Source of the DNA: Microbacterium forte
GTDB taxonomy: Bacteria > Actinomycetota > Actinomycetes > Actinomycetales > Microbacteriaceae
Direction of reading: 5' to 3'
Length of the DNA: 64,000 bases
Assembly: GCF_031885415.1 (NCBI RefSeq)
Contig: NZ_CP116871.1
Coordinates: forward strand, 2,790,001-2,854,000
Shown: piece by piece, positions 26,481 to 36,206 of the stretch
How positions within the stretch are numbered: position 1 is the stretch's first letter
How the letters are laid out: the number at the start of each line of letters is the position of its first letter
Program-made: the position numbers and the translations under genes
Notes under the pieces: generated by a model
What the model saw: the letters and a program-made list of their open reading frames with translations, nothing else
Database searches by the model: none
What the model was told of the DNA's origin: nothing

Positions 26481-27497
26481 ATGAGCACTCAGAGTCACAC
26501 TGCCGTCCCGATCCGACTGGGCACTCGCCGCAGCGCGCTCGCGCAGGCGCAGTCGGGTCATGTCGCCGCCGCCCTAGAGAAGATCTCGGGGCGCCCCGTC
26601 GAGCTCGTGCCGATCACCAGCGAGGGCGACACGAATCGTGCGTCGCTGTCGGAGATCGGCGGCCAGGGCATCTTCGCCACGCGTCTGCGTGAGGCGCTGC
26701 TCGCGGGGGAGTGCGACATCCTCGTGCATTCGCTCAAAGACCTTCCCACCGCGATCCCCGAGGGGCTTGTCATCGCCGCCACTCCGGTGCGTGAGGACGC
26801 GCGCGATGTCGCGATCACGCGCGGGGGCACGCCGCTGCACGAGCTGCGCACCGGCAGCAAGGTCGGCACGGGGTCACCTCGCCGCATCGCGCAGGTGCAC
26901 CGCAGGGCTCCGCACGCGGAGGTCGTCGACATCCGCGGCAACGTCGACTCGCGTCTGCAACGGGTCGCGTCGGGTGAGCTGGACGCCGTCATCCTCGCTG
27001 CCGCCGGCCTTTCGCGCCTCGGCACCGACTCGCCGCTTCGCCGTGAGGAGCTGGGGCTGTCCGAATGGCCGACCGCACCGGGTCAGGGTTCGCTCGCGGT
27101 CGAGACCCGGTCCGATGCTCCGGCTGAGCTCCTCGCCGCGCTCGCCGAACTCGACGACCACGACACTCGGCTGGCCATCACGGTCGAGCGCGGGATTCTG
27201 GAAGGACTCGACTCCGGATGCCAGGCGCCGATGGCCGCTCATGCGGTCGTGGACGGCGATGAGATCCGCGTCAGGACGGTCGTTTACTCGACCGACGGCG
27301 GTCGCCGGATCGGCCTCGACGTCACGGAGAGTCTGAACGGGGAGTATATTCGTCGGAACGGCAGCGGCAATGGAGCGGATGCTGCCGGTGGTGCAGACCC
27401 GATGCGCACAGCACGCGAGTTCGGGTTGTCTGTCGCCCATCGGCTGCTCGAGCAAGGGGCGGCCGACCTCGTCTCCCGAGAGCATTCCTCATCATGA
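26481..27497 (+). CDS. hemC: Porphobilinogen deaminase (hydroxymethylbilane synthase)
   Basis: The 338-residue enzyme links four porphobilinogens into hydroxymethylbilane. Visible signatures are LGTRRSALAQAQ at the N-terminus, the catalytic Asp87 in HSLKDLPT, and Cys247 in LDSGCQAP, which holds the dipyrromethane cofactor. It begins seven bases after hemQ. Its stop overlaps the hemD ATG by four bases. Confidence 0.96.
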   Translation: MSTQSHTAVPIRLGTRRSALAQAQSGHVAAALEKISGRPVELVPITSEGDTNRASLSEIGGQGIFATRLREALLAGECDILVHSLKDLPTAIPEGLVIAATPVREDARDVAITRGGTPLHELRTGSKVGTGSPRRIAQVHRRAPHAEVVDIRGNVDSRLQRVASGELDAVILAAAGLSRLGTDSPLRREELGLSEWPTAPGQGSLAVETRSDAPAELLAALAELDDHDTRLAITVERGILEGLDSGCQAPMAAHAVVDGDEIRVRTVVYSTDGGRRIGLDVTESLNGEYIRRNGSGNGADAAGGADPMRTAREFGLSVAHRLLEQGAADLVSREHSSS

Positions 27498-28285
27498 CCA
27501 ATTCGAAGCAGGACCGACCGCTGGACGGCTGGCGCATCCTCGTACCCCGTGGAGGCCCGTGGGGCGACGGCGTCGCCGCCAGTCTCCGTTCCCGGGGAGC
27601 GGTGCCCGTCGTCGCGCCGCTGATCAACTTCGCGGCCACCACAGATCAGGCCGCGCTCGACGTGGCGCTCACCCGCCTGGCTGCCGGAGAGTACGACTGG
27701 TTGACGGTGACCAGTGCGACGACCGTCGACGTGATGTTCGCGCACCGCGCTGTGGTGCCGCGTCGTACGAAGATCGCGGCAGTCGGAGAGACGACCGCAG
27801 CCGCTCTGCAGGCCGTCGGGTATGAAGTCGCGATGGTGCCGGATGAAGACAATTCGGCTGCGGGCATGGCAGAGCAGCTCATCGCCCTCGAGGCCGAGCC
27901 GCGTCGCATCCTGGCTCTGCGCAGCGAGATCGCGAAGCCCGTGCTCAGCGTCCTCCTGCAGGAGGCCGGTCACGACGTCGACAGCGTCGTCGCCTACCGG
28001 ACCGTGGGCGTGCCGGTCACCGACCGCATCAAGCGCGACGTCGAGAACGGACGCATCAACGCGATCCTGATCACGAGCGGTTCGGTCGCCGAGCAGGTGC
28101 GCGAGCAGTTCCCGCTGATCCCGGATGAGACGCTGCTGGCTGCGATCGGTCCGCGGACTGCGAAGGATGCCGACAAGGCAGGTCTTCCGATCACGGTCGT
28201 CGCCGATCGTCAGACGGTCGACGCGCTCATCGATGCCGTGTCGAGCTACACCCTCCCGCACGCGGCGGACGAGCTGGCGCCGTGA
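27494..28285 (+). CDS. hemD: Uroporphyrinogen-III synthase
   Basis: The 263-residue protein fits the poorly conserved HemD family: two Rossmann-like halves, an N-terminal [19 protein letters not shown], the middle [12 protein letters not shown] motif, and the later [13 protein letters not shown] and [18 protein letters not shown]. It closes and rearranges hydroxymethylbilane to uroporphyrinogen III. ATGA overlaps on both sides (hemC stop, hemB start) indicate coupled translation of the three enzymes. Confidence 0.93.
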   Translation: MTNSKQDRPLDGWRILVPRGGPWGDGVAASLRSRGAVPVVAPLINFAATTDQAALDVALTRLAAGEYDWLTVTSATTVDVMFAHRAVVPRRTKIAAVGETTAAALQAVGYEVAMVPDEDNSAAGMAEQLIALEAEPRRILALRSEIAKPVLSVLLQEAGHDVDSVVAYRTVGVPVTDRIKRDVENGRINAILITSGSVAEQVREQFPLIPDETLLAAIGPRTAKDADKAGLPITVVADRQTVDALIDAVSSYTLPHAADELAP

Positions 28286-29259
28286 GCTTCCCCGACGTCC
28301 GACTGCGCCGACTGCGGCAGTCCCCTGCCGTCAGGGGTCTGGTGCGTGAGACCTCCCTTGAGCCGCGGCAGCTGGTGCTCCCGCTGTTCGTCCGTGAGGG
28401 ACTCACTGAGGCCGCCCCCATCGGGTCGATGCCCGGAGTCGCGCAGCATTCGCTCGATTCTCTGCGTGCCGCCGCCACCGAGGCCGCCGAGGCGGGTGTC
28501 GGCGGTGTGATGCTGTTCGGAGTCCCCGCAGTCAGAGACGCGCAGGGCTCGGGTGCCGACGATCCCAAAGGCATCCTGAACGTCGCCACCGAGGTGCTCG
28601 CGGCCGAGGTCGGGGACGCCCTCGTGGTGCAGACCGACCTGTGCCTCGACGAGTTCACCGACCACGGGCACTGCGGCGTGCTCGCGCCTGACGGCACCGT
28701 CGACAACGACGCGACGCTCGAACGCTACGCGTCGATGGCCCTGGCTCAGGCCAGGGCGGGCTCTCAGCTGCTCGGCCTCTCGGGAATGATGGACGGCCAG
28801 GTCGCCGTCATCCGCGAGGCGCTCGATTCCGAGGGCTTCACCGACACCCTGCTTCTCGCCTACGCCGCGAAGTATGCGAGCGCGTTCTACGGTCCGTTCC
28901 GTGAGGCCGTGGATTCGCAGCTGAAGGGCGACCGTCGCACGTACCAGCTCGACCCCGGCAACCGCCGCGAGGGCGTGCGAGAGGCTGTCGTCGACGAGGA
29001 GGAGGGCGCGGACATCGTCATGGTGAAGCCCGCCATGGCCTTCCTCGACGTGCTGCGTGAGGTGCGAGACACCGTGCACATTCCGGTGTGGGCATATCAG
29101 GTGTCCGGCGAGTACGCGATGATCGAGGCCGCTGCCGCGAACGGCTGGATCGATCGCCGCGCGTCGATCCTCGAGTCGCTGCTGTCGATCCGCCGCGCTG
29201 GCGCAGATGTCGTCCTGACGTACTGGGCGACAGAAGCCGCTCGCTGGCTACGCCCTTGA
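28282..29259 (+). CDS. hemB: Delta-aminolevulinic acid dehydratase (porphobilinogen synthase)
   Basis: The 325-residue enzyme condenses two aminolevulinates to porphobilinogen. The Schiff-base lysines are Lys197 ([13 protein letters not shown]) and Lys249 ([11 protein letters not shown]). The metal-site segment [14 protein letters not shown] has Cys121, Asp123 and Cys131, intermediate between the all-Cys zinc and all-Asp magnesium types. The start is GTG overlapping the hemD stop (GTGA). Confidence 0.95.
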   Translation: MSFPDVRLRRLRQSPAVRGLVRETSLEPRQLVLPLFVREGLTEAAPIGSMPGVAQHSLDSLRAAATEAAEAGVGGVMLFGVPAVRDAQGSGADDPKGILNVATEVLAAEVGDALVVQTDLCLDEFTDHGHCGVLAPDGTVDNDATLERYASMALAQARAGSQLLGLSGMMDGQVAVIREALDSEGFTDTLLLAYAAKYASAFYGPFREAVDSQLKGDRRTYQLDPGNRREGVREAVVDEEEGADIVMVKPAMAFLDVLREVRDTVHIPVWAYQVSGEYAMIEAAAANGWIDRRASILESLLSIRRAGADVVLTYWATEAARWLRP

Positions 29260-29327
29260 TAGCGGTCCGTCGACTCGACGAGGTCGTCTGAGTCCCTCCC
29301 TCAGCTCTGCGGACTAGCCTGGAGGGG

Positions 29328-29369
29328 ATGCCGGGAGAGCTCCGTGCATCGCTGAGGAGTGTGCTGTGA
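29328..29369 (+). CDS. Candidate 13-codon leader peptide coupled to hemL
   Basis: A TAGCCT box (29315-29320) is followed seven bases later by an ATG opening the frame [13 protein letters not shown]. Its TGA (29367-29369) overlaps the hemL GTG (29366-29368) in the form GTGA. If transcription begins where the box predicts, ribosomes load on this mini-ORF and reach hemL by reinitiation, helped by the GAGGAG inside it. The alternative is that it is simply leader RNA. Confidence 0.45.
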   Translation: MPGELRASLRSVL

Positions 29370-30688
29370 CCGACCGCAATGATGACCTGTTCTCCGCTGC
29401 CCGCACGGTGATCCCCGGTGGTGTGAACTCGCCCGTGCGCGCATACGGTTCGGTCGGAGGCACGCCGCGCTTCCTCGCGTCGGCCGCGGGTGCGACGGTG
29501 ACCGATGCCGCAGGCAACGAGTACGTCGACCTCGTCGCGTCGTGGGGTCCGGCCCTGCTCGGCCATGCGCAGCCTGAGGTCGTCGCCGCCGTGCAGAAGG
29601 CGGCGACTCGAGGACTCTCGTTCGGCGCCCCGACCGAGGGCGAGGTCGAACTCGCTCAGCTGATCGCAGATCGTGTGCGGTTCGGGGAGACCCGGCCCAT
29701 CGAGCGAGTGCGGCTCGTCTCGACCGGCACAGAAGCGACGATGACCGCGATCCGCCTTGCCCGCGGTGCCACCGGGCGCGACCTGCTGGTCAAGTTCGCC
29801 GGCCACTACCACGGTCACTCCGACGGTCTCCTCGCCGCGGCCGGTTCCGGCGTCGCGACTCTCGCTCTGCCCGGCTCCGCGGGGGTGCCCGCGCCGATCG
29901 CCGCACAGACCCTCGTGATCGACTACAACGACCCGGGCGCGCTCGAGGCCGTCTTCGCCGAGCACGGTCCGCGCATCGCCGCGGTGATCGTCGAGGCCGC
30001 AGCCGCGAACATGGGTGTGGTTCCGCCGCTGCCAGGGTTCAACCGGCTGCTGGCCGAGACCGCACACGCTCATGGCGCGCTGTTGATCCTCGATGAGGTG
30101 CTGACGGGCTTCCGCGTGCACCCCGCAGGCTTCTGGGGGCTCCAGGCCGCGGCCGGCGAGGACTACCTGCCCGACATCTTCACGTTCGGCAAGGTCGTCG
30201 GCGGAGGAATGCCCCTGGCCGCTCTCGGTGGACGCGCTGAGGTCATGGACCTGCTGGCACCTCTCGGCCCGGTCTACCAGGCTGGCACGCTCTCGGGCAA
30301 CCCGCTGTCGGTCGCCGCCGGCCTGGCGACTCTGAGGCTCGCGACCCCTGAGGTCTATGCGACCGTCGACGCCGCCGCAGCCAGGGTCTCTGGCGCCCTG
30401 GACGCCGCTCTCGCGGACGCAGGTGCCACCCACGCCGTCGCGCACGCGGGAAACCTCTTCAGCGCTTCGTTCCGCGCTTCAGCGCCTCGCAACTATGCCG
30501 AGGCCCAGGCCCAGGAGTCGTTCCGGTACGCGCCGTTCTTCCACGCGATGCGCGAGCAGGGCGTCGCGCTGCCTCCGAGCGTGTTCGAGGCCTGGTTCCT
30601 GACAGCCGCGCACGGCGAGGAAGAGCTTCAGCGCATCGAAGCGGCGCTCCCGATCGCGGCCGAGGCTGCTGCCCGCGCACAGGCGTAA
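29366..30688 (+). CDS. hemL: Glutamate-1-semialdehyde 2,1-aminomutase
   Basis: The 440-residue class-III aminotransferase converts glutamate-1-semialdehyde to 5-aminolevulinate, completing the C5 entry with HemA. The PLP lysine is Lys276 in [11 protein letters not shown] and the ring-binding Asp243 is in [11 protein letters not shown]; the N-terminus has the typical [13 protein letters not shown] start with GAGGAG upstream inside a short leader ORF. It has its own promoter but continues the heme gene order. Confidence 0.95.
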   Translation: MTDRNDDLFSAARTVIPGGVNSPVRAYGSVGGTPRFLASAAGATVTDAAGNEYVDLVASWGPALLGHAQPEVVAAVQKAATRGLSFGAPTEGEVELAQLIADRVRFGETRPIERVRLVSTGTEATMTAIRLARGATGRDLLVKFAGHYHGHSDGLLAAAGSGVATLALPGSAGVPAPIAAQTLVIDYNDPGALEAVFAEHGPRIAAVIVEAAAANMGVVPPLPGFNRLLAETAHAHGALLILDEVLTGFRVHPAGFWGLQAAAGEDYLPDIFTFGKVVGGGMPLAALGGRAEVMDLLAPLGPVYQAGTLSGNPLSVAAGLATLRLATPEVYATVDAAAARVSGALDAALADAGATHAVAHAGNLFSASFRASAPRNYAEAQAQESFRYAPFFHAMREQGVALPPSVFEAWFLTAAHGEEELQRIEAALPIAAEAAARAQA

Positions 30689-30726
30689 GCTGCACGATCC
30701 CGCCTCATGCCGGGCGTGAGTGCTTT

Positions 30727-30806
30727 GCGTGAGGCACGTGCGCGTCGCGCGAAGCGTGTGTGTATCGCGTGAGGCGCGTCTGCGTCGACTGAGTCGTGTG
30801 TGCCGC
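30727..30806. repeat. Degenerate 40-base tandem duplication after hemL
   Basis: Bases 30727-30766 and 30767-30806 align without gaps at about 29 of 40 positions; both begin GCGTGAGGC and share CGTGTGTG. Two copies only, so it is not a CRISPR array. It lies in the 150-base gap between the convergent hemL and DUF222 genes, which otherwise shows no terminator-like hairpin. Confidence 0.6.
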
Positions 30807-30838
30807 TCGAGATTCGACGGACTACGGCGTGATCAACG

Positions 30839-32242
30839 TCAGACGAACATGACTCGTCGTGACGGTGAGTCCCGATAGGTGCGGCCGAGTGGGCTGAACC
30901 AGTCGATCGTGCCGTCGGGAAGCTGCTGCGCCGTCCAACGATGGTCGTCAGCGACGTCTGGATGCTTGAGAGAGTGGTGCCGCGCGCACAGATGGGCGAG
31001 GTTGTGGATCTCCGTCCGCCCGCCCTTGGCATGATCGAAAGTGTGATCGATCTGGCATCGATGCGCCGGCATCCTGCAGCCGGGGAATCGGCAGTGTTGA
31101 TCTCGCGCACGGAGGAACCGCCGCATGGGTTCTGTCGGCCGGTAGGTGTCGGTCTCGACGACAAGTCCGGTCGGATCGAGGAACAACCGGGACCATCCGC
31201 CGTTGCGGCCCGCGAGATCGCGGGCGATATCGGGGTGCAGCGGCCCGTGTCCGTCGAGCTGCGCGGGGCGATGGTCGCACCCCGCGAGCGTGGTCGCGGC
31301 GACTGTGACTTGGATGCGCCCCTGGATGTTGTCGAGTCCTGAGCCGTTTGCCGCGCTCGGATCGGAGGCGAGCAGGAGGTCGATCAGCAGATCTACCCGC
31401 ACCTGATCGATCGTGCGGGTGTCGGACGGGATGTGTTCGACCGTGGGGCCGGTCGGATCGGTTGTGAAAGTCCCGTCGCCGAAGATCGCGTAATCGTCAC
31501 GCGACGGGTCGTCTTGCGCGATGTCGTCCGGATAGATCGGATTCTCGCCGTCGTCCATCGGATCGAGCGTCGGCTCACGGTCGTTCCGCCCGGCGATGAC
31601 GACGTGCGCGAGTCGGGTGAGCCGGTCGAGGACCGCCGTCGCGAGATGCTCGGGGAGCACGACTGTCAGCGCACACAGACCGTCTCCTGCCGGGCGTACG
31701 GTGACTGTGCGCTCCGACTTCGAGCGCGCATGGCGCTCGGCGACCGTGGAGCCTGCCAGGACGGCGGCCAGCTCGCGCAGGTGCGCTCGTGTTCGTGCAG
31801 GGGTCTCCCGCTCGGCCACGATGACCGCGACCGTGTCGTACAGCGGCAGCACATCGGCATCCGCTCGCCCGTTGTTGACCGCCTCCCGGACCACTCCTGC
31901 GGCCCGCACGATCTCGCGGACATGCGCCGCCGTGATGCGGCCGGCCCTGAAAGCCGAACGCACACCGGGGTGGCTGGCGGCGAGAAAGCCGGCATCGGTG
32001 AACGCGTATTCGACGCTGCCCTGAGTGAGGCGGCCCGCCGCGGAGTACTCCGCGATCATCGACCTGTGGATGGCGTCGCGGTGGAACGGGTTCTCGTCGG
32101 AGTCAGACCGGCTCAGGCGCATCCGCTCGGCAAGAAGATCGGACGCCTCGGCTTCGAGGCGTGCGATCTGTCGCCGCTTCTCGACCCACGAGTCGAGCAG
32201 CTCAGCGCGTTGCTCGAGGTCGGAATCGGTGGCGGATGTCAT
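30839..32242 (-). CDS. DUF222/HNH endonuclease domain protein (13E12 type)
   Basis: The 467-residue protein has the helical DUF222 region (about 1-330) and a C-terminal HNH nuclease motif: RFPGCRMPAHRCQIDHTFDHAKGG, then NLAHLCARHHSLKH, with the two Cys, Asp-His and Asn-His residues expected. Such proteins are multi-copy in many actinobacteria and some accompany mobile introns; their biological role is not settled. The start at 32242 follows TAGAGT by six bases. No repeats typical of an intron flank it here. Confidence 0.88.
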   Translation of the reverse strand: MTSATDSDLEQRAELLDSWVEKRRQIARLEAEASDLLAERMRLSRSDSDENPFHRDAIHRSMIAEYSAAGRLTQGSVEYAFTDAGFLAASHPGVRSAFRAGRITAAHVREIVRAAGVVREAVNNGRADADVLPLYDTVAVIVAERETPARTRAHLRELAAVLAGSTVAERHARSKSERTVTVRPAGDGLCALTVVLPEHLATAVLDRLTRLAHVVIAGRNDREPTLDPMDDGENPIYPDDIAQDDPSRDDYAIFGDGTFTTDPTGPTVEHIPSDTRTIDQVRVDLLIDLLLASDPSAANGSGLDNIQGRIQVTVAATTLAGCDHRPAQLDGHGPLHPDIARDLAGRNGGWSRLFLDPTGLVVETDTYRPTEPMRRFLRARDQHCRFPGCRMPAHRCQIDHTFDHAKGGRTEIHNLAHLCARHHSLKHPDVADDHRWTAQQLPDGTIDWFSPLGRTYRDSPSRRVMFV

Positions 32243-32386
32243 GCTCCGACTCTAGTAGATTTGTTCGAAGGTCGAGCAGAACATCGGAATGGAAGAAGGT
32301 GGAATCGTGGGAACCGACAACGGATCGTTGCCTTCCTGTGAACAAGACACAGACATCTGGAAGGGTGCCGCTGGCAGACTGGACGT

Positions 32387-32836
32387 ATGGTGACGTTGCT
32401 GCTGGACCAGACGCAACTCGAGATCGTGCTCTCGCCGATCGAACGTGCGGCGAGCTTCCACCGCGACAATGTGAGGCTCGTGCGCGACACCATCACCAAG
32501 GTCCAGCTGATCGACGACGCATGGACCTGGTTGCGTGGCGTGCCGAATCCGGGAACGCACATCCCCGGGGTGCTCGCCGCCGGAACGTGGAAGGCTGCGG
32601 GCAGCGTCGACTTCGTCCTCATCCGCCGCCGACGTCCCAGCGTCGTCATCGACCTCTCCGGTGACGAGCAGTACCGACGACTGATCCTCACGACGAGGCA
32701 CGGCCTCGCTCTGACCCAGGCGCTCCGACTCGACGTGTCGGATGAACCGGCAGACGTCGAGGAGATCGTGGCCACATCGCCCACGCCGGTGTCGAAGGGG
32801 AGTCGCCGTCCGGTGATCCGCCCACGGCCCGCCTGA
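32387..32836 (+). CDS. Conserved hypothetical protein, 149 residues
   Basis: A beta-rich soluble protein. The central part (about 45-110: VPNPGTHIPGVLAAGTW, then SVDFVLIRRRRPSVVIDL) suggests a small barrel or PH-like domain, and the C-terminal 40 residues are acidic then Pro/Arg-rich and likely disordered. I recognise no family or catalytic residue. It has its own promoter: CAGACT ends six bases before the ATG. Convergent with the large ABC ATPase gene. Confidence 0.7.
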   Translation: MVTLLLDQTQLEIVLSPIERAASFHRDNVRLVRDTITKVQLIDDAWTWLRGVPNPGTHIPGVLAAGTWKAAGSVDFVLIRRRRPSVVIDLSGDEQYRRLILTTRHGLALTQALRLDVSDEPADVEEIVATSPTPVSKGSRRPVIRPRPA

Positions 32837-32851
32837 GGGATCCGAGAACGA

Positions 32852-32892
32852 GCGAACGCCCTCCTCAGCCTCACGGCGCGGAGGTCGTTCGC
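32852..32892. terminator. Candidate bidirectional hairpin terminator
   Basis: GCGAACGCCCTCC (32852-32864) pairs with GGAGGTCGTTCGC (32880-32892), 12 of 13 positions, around a 15-base loop between two convergent genes. Confidence 0.6.
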
Positions 32893-32915
32893 GTCGGTGC
32901 CCTCGAGGGGTGACC

Positions 32916-34823
32916 TCAGGAGCGGTCGTGCTCGCCCTCGTGGTGCTCGTGGTGCTGGCCCTCGTGCTGCTCGTGGTGGTCGCCCTCGTGGTGCTCGTGG
33001 TGCGCGTCCTCGTGGTGCTCGCCATCGCGACCATCGTTCGCCTCGTGAGCGGCATCCGCCTCTGTCTCCGCCTCTGCTGAGACGTCGACTTCTCCGAGCG
33101 GGTAGTCCTTGGGCTCGTCCTCGTAGTACGCGCGAGCAGCGGCGGCGAGCATCGAGGTGACGGCAGCCGAACGAGGGTCGTCGTCGCCAGACGCTTCAGC
33201 CGACGCGTCGTCCGACGACTCGTCGGACTCGTCGGACTCGTGTGCCTCGGCGAAGAACTCGACTCCGGAGTGCTCGCCGGTGCCGTCTTCGTTCGCAGTC
33301 GGGTCTGTCGCGTCAGGGACGTGACCGTCGGTGTCGTCGCTGACGCGGGCGTCGGTGTCGTCGGCGTGAGCGTCCGGCGCGTCGGCCGGGGCGGTGCCGA
33401 AGAGGATGTCGTCGAACGACGGCTGGGCGTTCGCCGCTTCGGTGTCCGCGGGCGTCTGCGGCTCGGTCGATCCACCTGCCGGGTCATCATCGCCGTGGGC
33501 GTCCTCGCGGCCCGCATGCGCGGCCTCCGACGCGACGTCGGCCGCATCTTCCGCGTCGTTCGCATCCGAGGCATCGGCCGCATAGCGGAGCTCCGCCGCG
33601 GCGTACTCGACGTCACGAGCCGCATCCGCCGCATCAGCCGCGTCGTCGGCCTCGGCATCCGCCGCGTCGGCCTCTGCGCGGGCGGCGTCGGCCGCGTCCG
33701 CATCGGATTCGGAGAGAACCGACGCATCCGCATCGGTCGCAGCTGCATCGGACTCGGACACATCGGACCCCGCGACATCCAGAGCCTGCAGGGTCTCGGA
33801 ATCGGCGTGGTCGGAGTCGGCCACGTCCGACGACTCGGATGGCGCGGCGGAATCGACGACAGGCGCTCCGACATCCGCGACCGGCGCTGCGGAATCGACC
33901 GGCGCGGCGGTGATGGCCTGCGGCGCGAGCCTGCCGCCGCGGACGAGCTCGATGAAGACGTCCTCGAGAGTGGGGCCGCGCTGCACCAGGGTGGCGAGGG
34001 CGATGCCGGCCGATGCCGCGATGGCGCCGACGGCTCCCGCGTTGCTGCCGCGAACCGTGAGACCCGATCGGAGCACCTCGACCTCGAGGCCGGCCGCCGA
34101 GAGCGCGGACTTCAGTGCGGCACGATCCGCCGCGTCGACCACGACAGAACCGGCAGAAGGGTCGGCGAGCGTCTCGATGCCGCTCGAGAGAACGAGCTGG
34201 CCCTTCGAGAGCACGAGCACGTGGTCTGCGACCTGTTCGATCTCGCTCAGCACGTGCGAGGAGACGAGAACCGTGCGGCCCTCGTCGGCGAGGCGACGCA
34301 GAAGGAGGCGGATCCAGCGGATGCCCTCAGGGTCGAGGCCGTTGGCCGGCTCGTCGAAGACCAGAGCGCCGGGGTCGCCGAGCAGCGCGTGTGCCACGCT
34401 CAGCCGCTGACGCATTCCGAGCGAGAAGCTGCCGATGCGACCTTCGGCCTCGTGCTCGAGACCGACCAGCGAGAGGACCTCGTCGACACGCGAGAGCGGG
34501 ATGCCGTTGGCCTTGGCAGCGATCGTCAGCTGGCGTGAGGCCGAGCGGCGGGGCCGATACGCGGTCTCCTCCAGGACGGAACCGATCGTGCGCAGCGGGT
34601 GACGCAGCTCTGCATGCGAGACTCCGCCGATCGTGGCGGTGCCGCTCGTGGCGCGCACCTGGCCGAGGAGGATGCGCAGGGTGGTGGTCTTGCCGGCGCC
34701 GTTCGGGCCGAGGAAAGCGGTCACGACACCGGGCTCGACTCGCGCGGAGAAGTCGGACACCGCCGTCACGTCGTTGAAGCGCTTCGTGACGTGCGTGAAC
34801 TCGAGCACCTGTCCGTCGGGCAT
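32916..34823 (-). CDS. Solo ABC ATPase with a 330-residue acidic, His-rich tail
   Basis: Residues 1-300 form an ABC-2-type exporter ATPase: Walker A GPNGAGKT (39-46), signature FSLGMRQR, Walker B LVFDEPANGLDPEG (155-167), the switch His (SSHVLSEIE), and the C-terminal strand unit ending GPTLEDVFIELVRG. From about 305 to 590 the chain is low-complexity and rich in Ala, Asp, Ser and Glu. The last 35 residues (601-635) hold 14 His and 9 Glu in EHHE/HHEG-like units. No permease gene is adjacent. The start at 34823 is inferred from the family's usual N-terminus; no clear -10 box sits six bases away. The ATPase may serve a distant permease; the tail could bind metal or heme (inference). Confidence 0.85.
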   Translation of the reverse strand: MPDGQVLEFTHVTKRFNDVTAVSDFSARVEPGVVTAFLGPNGAGKTTTLRILLGQVRATSGTATIGGVSHAELRHPLRTIGSVLEETAYRPRRSASRQLTIAAKANGIPLSRVDEVLSLVGLEHEAEGRIGSFSLGMRQRLSVAHALLGDPGALVFDEPANGLDPEGIRWIRLLLRRLADEGRTVLVSSHVLSEIEQVADHVLVLSKGQLVLSSGIETLADPSAGSVVVDAADRAALKSALSAAGLEVEVLRSGLTVRGSNAGAVGAIAASAGIALATLVQRGPTLEDVFIELVRGGRLAPQAITAAPVDSAAPVADVGAPVVDSAAPSESSDVADSDHADSETLQALDVAGSDVSESDAAATDADASVLSESDADAADAARAEADAADAEADDAADAADAARDVEYAAAELRYAADASDANDAEDAADVASEAAHAGREDAHGDDDPAGGSTEPQTPADTEAANAQPSFDDILFGTAPADAPDAHADDTDARVSDDTDGHVPDATDPTANEDGTGEHSGVEFFAEAHESDESDESSDDASAEASGDDDPRSAAVTSMLAAAARAYYEDEPKDYPLGEVDVSAEAETEADAAHEANDGRDGEHHEDAHHEHHEGDHHEQHEGQHHEHHEGEHDRS

Positions 34824-34857
34824 CTGCGACCTCTCGTTGCAGTGGGCAGTTCTGTCT

Positions 34858-34881
34858 ATCCTGCCGGAAAAGCCGCAGGAT
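34858..34881. promoter_or_regulatory. Inverted repeat between divergent ABC ATPase and hydrolase genes
   Basis: ATCCTGC (34858-34864) and GCAGGAT (34875-34881) flank CGGAAAAGCC; with one bulge the arms extend to nine pairs. It lies midway in the 121-base divergent gap, where an operator for either gene could sit. Confidence 0.35.
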
Positions 34882-34944
34882 CGTGCATTTACCCTACGAA
34901 CGCGGCCGGATGCAAGGGTCCGTCGAGCGGGTAGCCTGGCACCC

Positions 34945-36006
34945 GTGACCGAATCCAGCGCTGCTTCCCGGGTCCTCGTCCGCACCGAAGGGGCCCTCGG
35001 CAGGCTGACCCTGAACCGGTCGGAAGCGATCAACGCGCTCGACCCCGGGATGATCCAGCAGCTCACCGAGGCCCTCGAGCGTTGGCGGGACGACACCGAT
35101 GTGCAGATCGTCGTCATCGACGGCGCGGGCGAGCGAGGCATGTGCGCGGGGGGAGACGTTCGCGCACTGCATGGGCAGATCGTGGCCGGACGCACTGAGG
35201 AGACCGCCGAGTTCTTCCGCGCCGAGTACGCGTTGAACGCGATGATCGCCGAGTACCCGAAGCCCATCGTCTCCATCGCCGACGGCATCACGATGGGCGG
35301 CGGCGTCGGCCTGTCGGGTCACGCGGCCATCCGCATCGTCACCGAGCGTTCCCGGCTGGCGATGCCCGAGACGCGCATCGGATTCACCCCCGACGTCGGC
35401 GGCACGTGGCTGCTGGGGCGGATGCCAGGGCGATTCGGGGAGTACTTCGGACTCACGGGCTCGACGATGAACGGAGCGGATGCGGTGCTGCTCGGCTTCG
35501 CCGACCACTTCGTGCCGTCCGACCGGCTGGATGCGCTGCGCGAGGCGCTGGCCTATCGTGCCGACCCGACCGGGCCGGCCGAGATCGTGCTGCTGTTCGA
35601 CGAGACCCCCGAGCCGTCTGCGCTCCCGGCGTCACGCGAATGGATCGACCGCGCGTTCTCGTCCGACACGATCGCGGAGACCGTGTCGCGGCTCCGTTCC
35701 GAGGAGGCTGCGGATGCCGCGGCGACCGCGGACCTGCTCGAGAGCCTGGCACCGACCGGACTCGCCGTCACCCTCGACGCCGTCAGGGAGGCACGTCGAC
35801 TCCCGAACCTGCGCGCCGCTCTCGAGGGCGAGTACCGCCGCGTGATGTGGTTCGTGACGCAGCATCCCGATCTGGTCGAGGGCATCCGCGCGCAGGTCGT
35901 CGACAAGGACCGCAATCCGAAGTGGAACCCGGCGACCATCGCCGAGCTCCCGTCGGATGCCGGTGCCGATGCTCGGGATTTCGTGCCCGAACGCTCGCTC
36001 TTCTGA
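34945..36006 (+). CDS. Enoyl-CoA hydratase/isomerase family, 3-hydroxyisobutyryl-CoA hydrolase-like
   Basis: The 353-residue protein has a crotonase core with the oxyanion-hole segment GMCAGGDVRALH and the later MGGGVGLSGHAAIRIVTERSRLAMPETRIGFTPDVGGTWLL. The extended C-terminal part (about 200-353, ending NPKWNP) is the mark of the HIBCH subgroup. These enzymes hydrolyse 3-hydroxyisobutyryl-CoA in valine breakdown. No valine genes are adjacent, so the substrate is inferred only from the family. The GTG start lies seven bases after TAGCCT. Confidence 0.85.
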   Translation: MTESSAASRVLVRTEGALGRLTLNRSEAINALDPGMIQQLTEALERWRDDTDVQIVVIDGAGERGMCAGGDVRALHGQIVAGRTEETAEFFRAEYALNAMIAEYPKPIVSIADGITMGGGVGLSGHAAIRIVTERSRLAMPETRIGFTPDVGGTWLLGRMPGRFGEYFGLTGSTMNGADAVLLGFADHFVPSDRLDALREALAYRADPTGPAEIVLLFDETPEPSALPASREWIDRAFSSDTIAETVSRLRSEEAADAAATADLLESLAPTGLAVTLDAVREARRLPNLRAALEGEYRRVMWFVTQHPDLVEGIRAQVVDKDRNPKWNPATIAELPSDAGADARDFVPERSLF

Positions 36007-36206
36007 GGTATTTCGATATATCTGCGGTTGTTCGCCGCGGTGCATAAACCGCTGGCCGCGGGCCAAATGGTTCGCTGTCAGCGAAGGTCCGCCCATCGGG
36101 GGATACGAATGTCCGAAGTTCATGCCACTCTTGCTTGTGCGCGATCGTCGGCCTGCGTCCGCCCGTCGGGAGATCCGCCGATTCATCCTTCCTAGAAAGT
36201 CCGCCT

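Noticed and set aside
30727..30806. CRISPR-like repeat
   Set aside because: Only two contiguous diverged copies, no spacers and no cas genes.
32249..32280. LexA (SOS) box upstream of the DUF222/HNH gene
   Set aside because: Only a half-site resembling TTCGAAC is present; the second half at the expected distance is missing.
32919..33023. Sequencing or assembly artefact at the His-rich repeat
   Set aside because: The repeats are imperfect, stay in frame and end in a proper stop codon, which fits a genuine coding repeat.
33240..34538. Plus-strand frame of 432 codons opposite the acidic-tail ABC ATPase
   Set aside because: Val/Arg-rich mirror of the Ala/Asp repeats; no start site and no motif.
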